From: an uncultured Victivallis sp.
Lineage (GTDB): Bacteria; Verrucomicrobiota; Lentisphaeria; Victivallales; Victivallaceae
Length of the DNA: 64,000 bases
Assembly (NCBI GenBank): GCA_944389895.1
Contig: CALXOA010000090.1
Location: 25,875 to 89,874 of the forward strand
Direction of reading: 5' to 3'
Both the position numbers and the translations under genes were made by a program. Every line of letters begins with the position of its first letter. Position 1 is the stretch's first letter. Shown piece by piece: positions 44,597 to 54,117 of the stretch. The notes beneath the pieces are model-generated. The model had not been told where the DNA came from. It worked only from the letters and a program-made list of their open reading frames with translations, and did no database searches.

Positions 44597-45889
44597 GTGA
44601 AAGAGATAAAAGTCGGCATCATCGGATTCGGCACCGTGGGCGCAGGTGTCGCTGCAAATATTCTGGCCAACAGTGACGTAATCGCCAAACGCGCCGGCGT
44701 GAAGCTCACTCTTGCCCGCATCGCCGATCTGGACATCAACACCGATCGGGGCGTGGCGGTTCCACCCGGGGTGTTGACCACGGATGCAGCCGTCGCAATC
44801 AACGAGTCCGATATCGTGGTGGAGCTGGTCGGCGGAACCACGGTCGCCAAGAAGTTCATCCTCGACGCCGTCAAGGCGGGCAAACCGGTCGTAACCGCCA
44901 ACAAGGCGTTGCTCGCGCTGCACGGTGAGGAAATTTTCGCTGCGGCGGAGGCTGCCGGAGTCGATGTCTACTACGAGGCGAGCGTGGCCGGTGGCATCCC
45001 GATCATCAAGGCGCTGCGCGAAGGACTCGTTTCGAACCGGATCAACCGTATCTACGGCATCATGAACGGAACCTGCAACTACATCCTGACCCGGATGGAA
45101 AACGAGGGAGCCGATTTCGACACCGTGCTTGCCGACGCCCAGAAGCTCGGTTATGCCGAGGCCAATCCGTCTCTCGACATCGACGGCTTCGACACCGCAC
45201 ACAAAACCGCAATTCTCGCCGCCCTCGCCTATGGGAAATGGTTCGGTCTCGATCCGATTCACGTCGAAGGCATCCGCGGCCTTGAGCTGACCGATCTGCG
45301 CTACGCCGATGAACTCGGTTACCGGATCAAATTGCTGGCGATCATCAAATCGGTCGCCAACGCCGTGGAAATGCGGGTTCACCCGACGCTGATCCCCAAA
45401 ACAACGCTGCTGGCGAACATCTCCGATGTGTTCAACGGTGTCATGGTCGAAGGCGATACCGTCGGCCAGACACTCTTCTACGGGCGCGGAGCCGGTCGCA
45501 GCGCCACGGCAAGCGCGGTGGTCGCAGACATCACCGATGTTGCGGTCAACCTTGCAGTCGGTTCGGTACGCAGGATTCCGGCTTTCCGTTCCGGTGCCCT
45601 GTATGAACAGGTACGCAGGATGGAGGATGTCTCCAGCCGTTACTATCTCCGGCTGCAGGTCAAGGATTGTCCGGGTGTGATCGCGTCGATCACCCAGATT
45701 CTGGCCGACAAATCGATCAGTATCTCAAGTCTGATTCAGCATGAGCGGCGTGCCGAAGACGGTACGGTTCCGCTGGTGATCCTGACCCACCAGGCGGTGG
45801 AGAAGGAGATCCGCGCCGCACTGGCGGAACTCGACCTGCTTTCAATCAATCGGGAGCCGGTCAAGTTGATGCGTATTGAGGACATTTAA
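44597..45889 (+). CDS. hom: Homoserine dehydrogenase
   Basis: 430 residues from a GTG at 44597 with AGGAG eleven bases upstream. It reduces aspartate semialdehyde to homoserine in threonine and methionine synthesis. Seen: NAD(P)-binding GIIGFGTVGAG, VTANKALLA, catalytic region NGTCNYILTRM and GYAEANPSLDIDGFD, then a C-terminal ACT domain (VKDCPGVIASITQILADKSISI) that usually binds threonine. The aspartokinase gene follows 17 nt later. Confidence 0.96.
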   Translation: MKEIKVGIIGFGTVGAGVAANILANSDVIAKRAGVKLTLARIADLDINTDRGVAVPPGVLTTDAAVAINESDIVVELVGGTTVAKKFILDAVKAGKPVVTANKALLALHGEEIFAAAEAAGVDVYYEASVAGGIPIIKALREGLVSNRINRIYGIMNGTCNYILTRMENEGADFDTVLADAQKLGYAEANPSLDIDGFDTAHKTAILAALAYGKWFGLDPIHVEGIRGLELTDLRYADELGYRIKLLAIIKSVANAVEMRVHPTLIPKTTLLANISDVFNGVMVEGDTVGQTLFYGRGAGRSATASAVVADITDVAVNLAVGSVRRIPAFRSGALYEQVRRMEDVSSRYYLRLQVKDCPGVIASITQILADKSISISSLIQHERRAEDGTVPLVILTHQAVEKEIRAALAELDLLSINREPVKLMRIEDI

Positions 45890-45906
45890 AATCAGGAAAC
45901 ATTCCG

Positions 45907-47316
45907 ATGGGAATCCACACCGTAGAAAAGATCGGCGGCACCAGCATGAGCCGTTTCGGCGAGCTGATGCGCAACATTCTGATCGGTGACCGCAAGGGTC
46001 CCGATCTCTACAATCGTGTTTTCGTAGTTTCAGCCTACGGCGGAGTCACGAACCTGTTGCTTGAAAACAAGAAAACCGCAGCACCGGGCATCTATGCGGC
46101 ATTCGCCGCCGGCGACAACAAGGCATGGCCGGAGAAGCTGGAGGAGACGCGGCAGAAATTGATTGAGTTCAACCGTTCTTTCGCGGAACTCGGCCTCAAC
46201 CAGACCGCCGCCGACGATTTCGTCAACGAGCGGATGGACGGAGTCAAAAGCTGCCTGCGCAATCTGATGCAGCTGCGCAGCTTCGGCCACTTCCACCGCG
46301 AAGATTACCTGCCCGCAGCCCGCGAACTTCTCAGTTCGGTCGGAGAGGCCCACAGTGCATTCAATTCAACGCTGATTCTCAGGGAGCACGGGGTCAATGC
46401 GGTTTTCGTCGATCTCTCCGGCTGGAAGGACCAGGATACCGGGACGATGGAGGAGACTATTCTTCATCACATCGCCGGACTCGATTTTTCCCAATGCATG
46501 CCGATCGTCACCGGTTACGCCAAATGTGCGGAAGGGGTGATGGCGAAGTTCGATCGTGGTTACAGTGAAATCACCTTCAGCAAGCTCGCCGTGGTCACCG
46601 GGGCGCGTGAAGGGGTGATCCACAAGGAGTTTCACCTTTCGACCGGCGATCCGAAACTGATCGGGGAGGACCATGTCAGAACGATCGGGCACACCAATTT
46701 CGACATCGCCGACCAGCTGGCGGACATGGCGATGGAGGCGATTCACCCGAAAGCATCCAAGGCGATGGAGCTCAACAACATTCCGATCCGGGTCACCAAT
46801 GCCTTCGATCCCGGCAGTCCCGGAACGCTGATCAGCCGGAACTACGTCTCTCCGACCCCGCGCGTCGATATGATCTGCGGCAGGCAGGATGTAATCGCGG
46901 TTGAAGTGTTCGACCCGGAAATGGTCGGCGAGAGCGGCTACGATTATCAGGTGCTGGCCAGTTTCGCCAGGAACAAGATCAGCTACATCGCCAAAAACAC
47001 CAATGCGAACACGATCACCCACTATGTGCCGGAGCGTGCAAAGAACCTGAATCGCTGTCTTGAGGAGATCTCCAGAAACTTTCCCGGAGCAGCGGTGACC
47101 ACCCGCAAGGTGGCCATCATCGGAGTGATCGGCAGCAACATGAAGCTGCCGGGTTTCCTGTCCCGCGCGGCGCGGGCACTGGCGGCTGCGAATATCAATG
47201 TGCTGGCGCTGGATCAGTGTATGCGGCAGGTCAACATGCAGTTCATCATCGAGCGCGAAGATTTCAAGGCTGCGCAGATCGCCCTGCACCGGGAGCTGGT
47301 GGAAAACGAGAACTGA
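45907..47316 (+). CDS. lysC: Aspartate kinase
   Basis: 469 residues, AGGAAA ribosome site. It phosphorylates aspartate at the head of the Lys/Thr/Met pathway. The N-terminal nucleotide motif reads VEKIGGTSMSRF (usual KFGGTS). The amino-acid kinase core is longer than in E. coli LysC near residues 60-130. A pair of ACT domains lies at the C-terminus (VAIIGVIGSNMKLPGFLSRA). It is adjacent to hom, which fits coordinated control of the pathway. Weak matches in the central part leave some doubt about the exact subclass. Confidence 0.88.
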   Translation: MGIHTVEKIGGTSMSRFGELMRNILIGDRKGPDLYNRVFVVSAYGGVTNLLLENKKTAAPGIYAAFAAGDNKAWPEKLEETRQKLIEFNRSFAELGLNQTAADDFVNERMDGVKSCLRNLMQLRSFGHFHREDYLPAARELLSSVGEAHSAFNSTLILREHGVNAVFVDLSGWKDQDTGTMEETILHHIAGLDFSQCMPIVTGYAKCAEGVMAKFDRGYSEITFSKLAVVTGAREGVIHKEFHLSTGDPKLIGEDHVRTIGHTNFDIADQLADMAMEAIHPKASKAMELNNIPIRVTNAFDPGSPGTLISRNYVSPTPRVDMICGRQDVIAVEVFDPEMVGESGYDYQVLASFARNKISYIAKNTNANTITHYVPERAKNLNRCLEEISRNFPGAAVTTRKVAIIGVIGSNMKLPGFLSRAARALAAANINVLALDQCMRQVNMQFIIEREDFKAAQIALHRELVENEN

Positions 47317-47334
47317 AAAAAATCGCAGGCGGGG

Positions 47335-47357
47335 GCCGGAAATCCCGGCTTTCCGGC
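47335..47357 (+). repeat. Hairpin between lysC and zupT
   Basis: GCCGGAAA (47335-47342) pairs with TTTCCGGC (47350-47357). No T-run follows. It may stabilise the 3' end of the hom-lysC message. Confidence 0.35.
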
Positions 47358-47433
47358 GGCGGGGAAGCCGCGGCGGTGCGGAGGCGATTCCGACAGCGGC
47401 GTGAAAACGCAAATGCGACGGGGGTGAGAGGCC

Positions 47434-48249
47434 ATGACAGTGGGATTCGACAGCGGCTCGATAGCCGGTGCGCTGATTCTGACGACACTGGCCGGAGCGG
47501 CCACGGTTGTGGGCGCGGCGGCGGCTTTTTTCACCCGGAGAACCAATACCAGGATGCTCTCGGTGACGCTTGGTTTTTCCGGCGGCGTGATGGTTTATAT
47601 CTCATTCGTCGAATTGCTCGCCAATGCGAACCGCGAGTTGCGGACCGCCTTCGAGGGTCGCACCGGGGCGATCATCGCGATGGCGGCGTTTTTCGGCGGG
47701 ATGATTCTCGCCGCGCTGATCGACAAGATGGTGCCGGAAACGGTGAATCCGCACGAAACAAAGAGTGTCGAAGATATGGACCGGCAACACCCGGACTTCA
47801 CGATGCTCCATCGCGGCGCGGTTCGTTTCGCGACGGCGATTGCGATTCACAAGTTTCCGGAAGGCCTGGCTGTATTTGCAGCCAGTCTGAGCGGGTTGGA
47901 GATCGGCATTCCGGTCGCGCTCGCGATGGCGCTGCACAACATCCCCGAGGGGATTGCGGTTTCGGTGCCGGTCTATTATGCGACCGGGCAGCGGAGCAAG
48001 GCGTTTCTCTACGCTTCCCTGACCGGACTGGCTGATCCGGCTGGAGCGATTCTCGGTTGTCTGGTGCTGGCGCCGTTCCTAACGGATGTGGTGCTTCATA
48101 CGATCTATGCGGTGGTCGCTGGAGTCATGGTTTTCGTGACCTTCGACGGGTTGTTGCCGATGGCGCAAAAGTACGGGGAGCCGCACCTGTCGCTCTATGG
48201 GCTGGTGGGAGGAATGTTCCTGATGGCATTTGCGCTGGCGGTGATCTGA
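47434..48249 (+). CDS. zupT: ZIP-family divalent metal transporter (ZupT-like)
   Basis: 271 residues with eight membrane segments. The two metal-site motifs of ZupT are present: HKFPEGLAVF in helix 4 and HNIPEGIAVS in helix 5. A His-rich loop (NPHETKSVEDMDRQHPDF) lies before helix 4. It imports zinc and possibly iron or other divalent ions across the inner membrane. It starts 117 nt after lysC and probably has its own start signals. Confidence 0.93.
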   Translation: MTVGFDSGSIAGALILTTLAGAATVVGAAAAFFTRRTNTRMLSVTLGFSGGVMVYISFVELLANANRELRTAFEGRTGAIIAMAAFFGGMILAALIDKMVPETVNPHETKSVEDMDRQHPDFTMLHRGAVRFATAIAIHKFPEGLAVFAASLSGLEIGIPVALAMALHNIPEGIAVSVPVYYATGQRSKAFLYASLTGLADPAGAILGCLVLAPFLTDVVLHTIYAVVAGVMVFVTFDGLLPMAQKYGEPHLSLYGLVGGMFLMAFALAVI

Positions 48250-48293
48250 GAGGATGAAATTTTTTCAACATTTTGCATAAGGTGATACAGATT

Positions 48294-50027
48294 ATGAGAA
48301 TGAGCAGACTGGTCGGCCGCAGGATCAAGGAAGATCCCAAGGATGCGAAGACCGCGAGCCACAGGTTTCTGATCCGCGGCGGTTATGTCCGTCCGGTATC
48401 GGCGGGCATCTACTCCCTGCTCCCGATCGGAGAGCGGATCGTCAGAAAAATCGAGAACATCATCCGCGAGGAGATGAACCGGATCGACGGGCAGGAGGTG
48501 CTGATGCCGGTCGTATTGCCGGCTGAGCTCTGGCAGGAATCCGGCCGGTATGAGTCGGTGGGAGCCGAACTGCTCCGATTCAGGGATCGCAACGACAAGC
48601 CGATGCTGCTGGCAATGACCCATGAGGAAGCGATCGTACATCTGGCACGCACCGAACTCAACAGCTATAAACAGCTGCCGGTGATGCTCTATCAGATTCA
48701 GACCAAATACCGCGATGAGGCCCGACCGCGTGCCGGGCTGATCCGGGTTCGCGAGTTTACGATGAAGGACGCCTACAGTTTCCATACCGATCAGGCGGAT
48801 CTGGAACAGTATTATTTTCGCTGCCATGAGGCGTATGAGCGGATCTTCCGCCGTCTCGGGATGAAAAACGTACTGTCGATCGAAGCCAATTCCGGCATGA
48901 TGGGCGGCAAGGTGTCGCATGAGTTCATGGCGATCTGCGACTGCGGAGAAGATACCGTGATCACCAACGCGGATTACAGCTACCGTGCCAACCGCGAAAT
49001 CGCGGTCGCCGCCTGGAAGTTTGAAAAAACCGCGCCGCTGCCGCTCGAAAAAGTTGCCACTCCGAACAGCAAGACGATCGAAGAGGTTGCGAACTACCTC
49101 GGGGTCAAACCGGAACAGACCGGGAAAGCGGTGTTTTATCAGGACGCCCGCACCGGGGAGCTCATCTTCGTGCTGATCCGCGGCGATTTTGAAGTCAACG
49201 AAGTCAAACTCGCAAACGCAGTCAGAGCCCCGGAGCTCAAGTTCGCCGATGATGCGGCGATTCTCGCAGCGGGAGCGGTCCCCGGTTACGCCAGCCCGCT
49301 CGGTATCGACAGCCGGAAGGCGCGGATCGTGGTTGACCGTTCGGCCGCAGAGTCGGGGAATCTGGTGGTCGGTGCGAACGAAGCGGGTTTCCATTACCGG
49401 AACTTCAATTTCGACCGCGATCTGGCCGGTGTCGACTGTCTGGTTACCGACATCGCCTGCGTCCGGGAGGGGGATCCCTGCCCATTGACCGGGCAGCCGT
49501 TGATCTTTTCGCGCGGAATTGAAGTGGGAAACATCTTCCAGCTCGGAACCAAATACACGGAAGCAATGCACTGCGACTACCTCGATCGCGACGGGAAGAG
49601 CCACCCGATGGTGATGGGCTGCTACGGCATCGGGGTCGGCCGGGCAATGGCGGCGGTAATCGAGCAATCCTGTGATGAATATGGTCCGATCTGGCCGATG
49701 TCGATCGCACCGTATCAGGTGGAACTCTGCGCATTGAATCCGGAAAAAGGAGGCGTCGGCGAAGCCTGCGAGCGGCTCTATGCGGAACTTCAGGCCGCCG
49801 GAATTGAAGTCCTCTACGATGATCGCGGCGAGAAAGCCGGTTCCATGTTCAGCGATGCCGACCTGCTCGGCATTCCGCTGCGGCTGGTGGTGTCGCCCAA
49901 GACTCTGGCGGACGGACAGGTGGAGTTCAAGGTGCGGGGCAGCCGTGAGGCGGAACGGATCGCCCTCGAAGAAACGGTCTCCCACACCGCGGCTCGAATT
50001 GAAACCGAAATGGAGAAATATCGCTGA
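48294..50027 (+). CDS. proS: Prolyl-tRNA synthetase (bacterial type)
   Basis: 577 residues from the ATG at 48294 with AAGGTGAT upstream; a TTG at 48273 is unlikely. Class II catalytic motifs: motif 2 in YRDEARPRAGLIRVREF and motif 3 in GCYGIGVGRAMAAVIEQ. The YbaK-like editing insertion typical of the bacterial form lies at about 235-390 (VFYQDARTGELIFVLIRGD). The C-terminal anticodon-binding domain is seen in YDDRGEKAGSMFSDADLLG. Length equals that of the E. coli enzyme (572). Confidence 0.97.
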   Translation: MRMSRLVGRRIKEDPKDAKTASHRFLIRGGYVRPVSAGIYSLLPIGERIVRKIENIIREEMNRIDGQEVLMPVVLPAELWQESGRYESVGAELLRFRDRNDKPMLLAMTHEEAIVHLARTELNSYKQLPVMLYQIQTKYRDEARPRAGLIRVREFTMKDAYSFHTDQADLEQYYFRCHEAYERIFRRLGMKNVLSIEANSGMMGGKVSHEFMAICDCGEDTVITNADYSYRANREIAVAAWKFEKTAPLPLEKVATPNSKTIEEVANYLGVKPEQTGKAVFYQDARTGELIFVLIRGDFEVNEVKLANAVRAPELKFADDAAILAAGAVPGYASPLGIDSRKARIVVDRSAAESGNLVVGANEAGFHYRNFNFDRDLAGVDCLVTDIACVREGDPCPLTGQPLIFSRGIEVGNIFQLGTKYTEAMHCDYLDRDGKSHPMVMGCYGIGVGRAMAAVIEQSCDEYGPIWPMSIAPYQVELCALNPEKGGVGEACERLYAELQAAGIEVLYDDRGEKAGSMFSDADLLGIPLRLVVSPKTLADGQVEFKVRGSREAERIALEETVSHTAARIETEMEKYR

Positions 50028-50086
50028 TTCCGTGTCGAAGGATTTCCGGCCATGCCGGATCGAACAACACAGGGAGCAAGTCACTG

Positions 50087-51292
50087 ATGAATGACGTTTT
50101 CGGAAAAAGGATGTGGACATTCCTGATCGCCCTTGCCGCCGGCACGTTGTGCGCGGTGGAGGGGAACCTCGTTCCCACGCTTTCGCAAAACCTCGAGGAT
50201 CAGTGGGGCCATATTCTCCCGAAGCGGCCACCGCAGCTCTCCACGGTTTCCGCGGTGGTACCCGGCCAACCTTTTTCGGTCAGATTGATTCTCGGGCGCT
50301 TCGCCCTCAAGGACGGAGCGGCCGATGTGACGGTGGATCTCGACCAGGTCAATCCGGACGGTACAGTGAAAGCCATCGGACACAATCTCGCGGCGTTCCG
50401 GAAAAAGAGCAGTGCCGATGGTGTGTTTCTGGCCGATTTCCTGCTCGAGATCATCATGGAGGAGAAAGATCAGCCCGGGGATTACAAAATCATCGCCCGG
50501 CTCCGCGACAACAACGACGGGTCGGAAAAACAACTGGAAGCCCCCTTCCGGCTGGTTGCTCCACCGGCTACTTACCCGGAAGTCGATCTCCGAAAAGACG
50601 GCGCGGTTCTGAGCAATTACTACCGTTCACCTCAACCGGAGCAGCTTCCCGGCCTGTTGAAAGCGGTCCTGCGAGAAAGGCCGCTGGAAGATAAGACGCT
50701 CTCGCTCTACTACGGACTCGGGCTGCTCTTCCGGTTGAATCCACAGCTGCACGGAGAACTGGTTCGGATTGCGGCAGCTCAGTCAGATCCCGCGGCCCGC
50801 CGGGGCGCCGCCGCAGTGGTTCATTTTCTCGACGAAACGGCCCAGGAACAGTTGCGGCCGCAGCTGGATCCCGAAACCATCAAACAGCTGGACAACCTCG
50901 AAGGGATACCGTCCGCCCCTCCTCAGAAAATTCGAAATGGGGGGCAGCTCGATCAACTCTGGATGGAATTTTTCGCAACCGGGAAAGTCGAACCGATCCG
51001 CCGTCTCGTCAACGAACTTTCGCGGCCCGGCGGAAGTCTGAGCCCGGAAGCATTCAAGGCGAAAAAAGACAAGGGAGAAGCGACGCCGGAGGATCTGGAA
51101 AAACTGTTGAATTTTCTGATCACAATGGCTGCGAACTGGTCTCTCGGCTCCAATGCGAAACAGCATCCTCTGGTGGCCTATTACCTCGAAGCGATGCTGG
51201 TGCGCAATGAAATCAAAGATCCGCAGGCAGCGGCTCTGGTCAAGGAAATTCTGCGGAAGGCGTCGGTACCACCCGCCGCCCCCCGCCAATAG
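50087..51292 (+). CDS. Secreted protein of unknown function
   Basis: 401 residues. Signal peptide (WTFLIALAAGTLCAVEG) near the N-terminus. Residues about 50-165 look like a beta-sandwich (VSAVVPGQPFSVRLILGRF and DVTVDLDQVNPDG). The remainder is mostly helical with repeated Pro/Leu-rich pairs, resembling helical-repeat folds (RRGAAAVVHFLDETAQ). No catalytic motif or family recognised. Starts 59 nt after proS. Confidence 0.7.
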   Translation: MNDVFGKRMWTFLIALAAGTLCAVEGNLVPTLSQNLEDQWGHILPKRPPQLSTVSAVVPGQPFSVRLILGRFALKDGAADVTVDLDQVNPDGTVKAIGHNLAAFRKKSSADGVFLADFLLEIIMEEKDQPGDYKIIARLRDNNDGSEKQLEAPFRLVAPPATYPEVDLRKDGAVLSNYYRSPQPEQLPGLLKAVLRERPLEDKTLSLYYGLGLLFRLNPQLHGELVRIAAAQSDPAARRGAAAVVHFLDETAQEQLRPQLDPETIKQLDNLEGIPSAPPQKIRNGGQLDQLWMEFFATGKVEPIRRLVNELSRPGGSLSPEAFKAKKDKGEATPEDLEKLLNFLITMAANWSLGSNAKQHPLVAYYLEAMLVRNEIKDPQAAALVKEILRKASVPPAAPRQ

Positions 51293-51312
51293 AAGAGAGG
51301 AGTGTACTTCAT

Positions 51313-51903
51313 ATGTGGAATTATACGGATAAGGTCATGGACCATTTTCTCCACCCGCGCAACGTCGGGGAGATCGAAAATCCGGACGGCGTCGGAGAGG
51401 TCGGCAACGCGGCCTGCGGTGACGCCCTCAGGCTGACATTCAAACTGGACAAGGACGGGCGGATCGCCGACGTCAAGTTCAAGACCTTCGGCTGTGCTTC
51501 GGCGATCGCATCGAGCTCGGCCCTGACCGAATTGATCAAGGGGAAAACCCTGGAAGAGGCGGCACAGGTCACCAACCAGGATATCGCTGAACTGCTCGGA
51601 GGCCTGCCGGAAGAGAAAATGCACTGTTCCGTGATGGGGATGGAGGCGCTTCAGGCCGCCATCTGCCATTACCGCGGCGAGAAGAGCCCGTTTGAAAAGG
51701 ATGAGGATCACGAGGGGCGGATCGTCTGCAAGTGTTTCGGCGTAACCGATGTCAAGATCCTCAAGGTCGCAAAGGAGAACAAACTGCACAAGGCCGAGGA
51801 GGTCACGCATTACTGCAAGGCGGGCGGTGCGTGCGGTGCCTGTCTTGACGATATTCAGCAGCTCCTCGATGATATGTGGAAACTGGAGAACGCCAAAAAA
51901 TGA
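51313..51903 (+). CDS. NifU-like iron-sulfur cluster scaffold (two-domain form)
   Basis: 196 residues. The N-terminal IscU-like domain carries the three scaffold cysteines C35 (GNAACGD), C61 (TFGCASA) and C105 (MHCSVMG). It is followed by a bacterioferritin-associated-ferredoxin-like [2Fe-2S] domain with C139, C141, C174 and C177 (VCKCFG, CGAC). The C-terminal Nfu domain of classical NifU is missing. No cysteine desulfurase gene is beside it. Likely supplies clusters, for instance to IspG. Its stop overlaps the prfB start (ATGA). Confidence 0.9.
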   Translation: MWNYTDKVMDHFLHPRNVGEIENPDGVGEVGNAACGDALRLTFKLDKDGRIADVKFKTFGCASAIASSSALTELIKGKTLEEAAQVTNQDIAELLGGLPEEKMHCSVMGMEALQAAICHYRGEKSPFEKDEDHEGRIVCKCFGVTDVKILKVAKENKLHKAEEVTHYCKAGGACGACLDDIQQLLDDMWKLENAKK

Positions 51904-52994
51904 TGAGCTTCGATGAATTGCGACAGGCGGAGGGAGAGCTCCGCTCCCGGTTCGACCATCTCGGGGAGTTCCTGAGCATCGACGCCCGCAAGGCGGAGAT
52001 GACGGAACTTGAAGAAAAGATGGCCGCTCCGGATTTCTGGGATAACAAGGAGTCCGCTCAGAATACGGTCGCCGCGCTTTCCGCCTGCCGGAATTTGATC
52101 GAACCGTACCGTAAACTCCAGAGCGATCTGGAGGATTACACCGTTTCGCTCGAGCTGGCCGCCGAGGATGCGGATTTTCTCGGAGAGACTGAAATCGCCT
52201 ATCGGCGGCTTCTGAAAGCGCTCGACAAACTGGAAGTGATGAGCTTTCTCTCCGGGAAGTTCGACCGCAACAATCTTTACTTCTCCATCCACGCCGGCGC
52301 AGGCGGTACCGAGTCGTGTGACTGGGCGAACATGCTGCTGCGCATGTATCGCCGTTATTTCGAACGGCGCGGCTGGAAGGATGAAGTGATCGATCTGCAG
52401 CCGGGCGAGGAAGCCGGAATCAAGAGCGTCACGCTCCGGGTGATCGGGGAATTTGCCTACGGTTACATGAAAGGCGAAAAGGGGGTCCATCGGCTGGTTC
52501 GGATCTCCCCCTTCGACAGCAATGCCAGGCGGCATACCAGCTTCTGTTCCGTGGATGTGTTTCCGGAACTCGATGATGATATCGAGATCGAGATTGACGA
52601 AACGCAGTTGCGGATCGACACCTACCGCTCCAGCGGCGCCGGCGGTCAGCATGTGAACACCACGGATTCGGCGATCCGGATCACCCACCTCCCCACCGGC
52701 ATCGTGGTATGCTGCCAGAACGAGCGTTCGCAGCACAAGAACCGGGCAACCGCAATGAAGATGCTGAAGGCGAAACTCTACGAATACGAAGAGGAAAAGC
52801 GGCGCAACGAAGCCGATGCAATCCGCGGGGAAAAGGCGGAGAACGGCTGGGGCAGTCAGATCCGCAGCTATGTGCTTCAGCCCTACCAGATGGTCAAGGA
52901 TCTCCGTACCGAGGTGGAAACCAGCGATACCGCGGGAGTGCTCGACGGCGATATCGATCAGTTCATCGAAGCATTTCTGAAAGCTGCGAAGTAG
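51900..52994 (+). CDS. prfB: Peptide chain release factor 2
   Basis: 364 residues from the ATG overlapping the NifU-like stop (a second ATG follows at once). Recognises UAA and UGA. The anticodon-like SPF tripeptide (RISPFDSN) and the GGQ at 248-250 are both present. Length matches E. coli RF2. In many bacteria RF2 synthesis needs a +1 frameshift at an early UGA. Here the region encoding LGEFLSIDARK is read in one frame without a stop, so no frameshift is needed. Confidence 0.96.
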   Translation: MMSFDELRQAEGELRSRFDHLGEFLSIDARKAEMTELEEKMAAPDFWDNKESAQNTVAALSACRNLIEPYRKLQSDLEDYTVSLELAAEDADFLGETEIAYRRLLKALDKLEVMSFLSGKFDRNNLYFSIHAGAGGTESCDWANMLLRMYRRYFERRGWKDEVIDLQPGEEAGIKSVTLRVIGEFAYGYMKGEKGVHRLVRISPFDSNARRHTSFCSVDVFPELDDDIEIEIDETQLRIDTYRSSGAGGQHVNTTDSAIRITHLPTGIVVCCQNERSQHKNRATAMKMLKAKLYEYEEEKRRNEADAIRGEKAENGWGSQIRSYVLQPYQMVKDLRTEVETSDTAGVLDGDIDQFIEAFLKAAK

Positions 52995-52997
52995 GCC

Positions 52998-54110
52998 ATG
53001 GAGGCGTTTGCAAGCTCGATCAGAACCGCGGTGAAGCCGGGAGAACTCCTCTTCGGCTTCATCACCGATGTCCATTGTGAAGCCGGTCCGGACCGGACCG
53101 GTTACGGTGCCACCTCATATGATCATCTGCTTGACTTCGCTCGTCGCGGCAGAGAGTGTGGTGCCGAGTTTCTGGTCAGCGGCGGAGATCTCGTCAACGG
53201 GAACCGCCCTAAACCGCAGACGCTCCGCGAACTTCACGCAGCCGGAGAAGCGCTCCGTTCCACCGGATTACCGGTGTATCTGATCATCGGCAACCACGAC
53301 GACAACACTTATTTCTGCAAGGCGGCACCGAGCAGCGCAGCGGATGGGCTTTCCGGTGCCGAATGGGAAAAACATGCCTATGACGGTTGTTATCCGGCCG
53401 GATTCGTCCGGGCGGCGGAGACGAGCAATACCGGTTTCTTCGATCTGCCGAAACACAGGATCCGGGTCCTGATTCTGAACAATGTCGATCTGCCTTTCGT
53501 GCCGCAGCCGGACGGGTCACTCAAATATTACACGATCAACGATCACGCCTTTTCCGGAGCACAGCTCCGATTTGTTGCGGAACGGGCACTCGATTTCACC
53601 GGGCTGCCGGACTCCAGGGAATGGGCGCTTCTGGTGATGAGCCATATGAGCCTGGGGTTCCTGCCCAACGGCATGGTGATGCAGAAGATCCTGAATGCGT
53701 TCCAGCAGGGAGGCGCCTATGCTTCGTCTCCGGCCGATGTCGAGTTGTGCTCCTCCGGAAGCGGAGAGTCGCAGAACAGCTTTCCCGCTTCCGCCGATCC
53801 GGCTGACCTTGTACATGATGTTTCATGTGATTTCACACGGCAGGGCCCTCGGGAGATCATCGCCCACGTCTATGGCCACGAACATCTCGATGAGGTCCGC
53901 CATGGTCGTGGATTCATTGAACTGTCTCTGCTGAACTCCCTCTGTTACCAAAATCACCCTTTCTCCCCGGAACGCCGGCTCGACACGGCAAGCGAAGATG
54001 CACAAAATTTCCTGGTGATCGACCGCGGAACCCGGAAAATCCGGGTATTCCGCTATGGTGCGGGAAAGAGTTTCGAAATTGACTTTTCCAACGCTTCGTT
54101 CGAAGCGTGA
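52998..54110 (+). CDS. Calcineurin-like metallophosphoesterase
   Basis: 370 residues, starting 3 nt after prfB. The five metal-site blocks appear in order: FITDVHCE (D-x-H), SGGDLVNG, IIGNHDDN, MSHMSLG and YGHEHLDE. No signal peptide, so cytoplasmic. Related proteins include 3',5'-cyclic nucleotide phosphodiesterases (CpdA type) and other broad phosphoesterases. Substrate cannot be assigned. Confidence 0.87.
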   Translation: MEAFASSIRTAVKPGELLFGFITDVHCEAGPDRTGYGATSYDHLLDFARRGRECGAEFLVSGGDLVNGNRPKPQTLRELHAAGEALRSTGLPVYLIIGNHDDNTYFCKAAPSSAADGLSGAEWEKHAYDGCYPAGFVRAAETSNTGFFDLPKHRIRVLILNNVDLPFVPQPDGSLKYYTINDHAFSGAQLRFVAERALDFTGLPDSREWALLVMSHMSLGFLPNGMVMQKILNAFQQGGAYASSPADVELCSSGSGESQNSFPASADPADLVHDVSCDFTRQGPREIIAHVYGHEHLDEVRHGRGFIELSLLNSLCYQNHPFSPERRLDTASEDAQNFLVIDRGTRKIRVFRYGAGKSFEIDFSNASFEA

Positions 54111-54117
54111 ACATTTC

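Noticed and set aside
51955..51985. RF2 programmed frameshift site
   Set aside because: The region resembles the usual position but reads through in one frame with no UGA.
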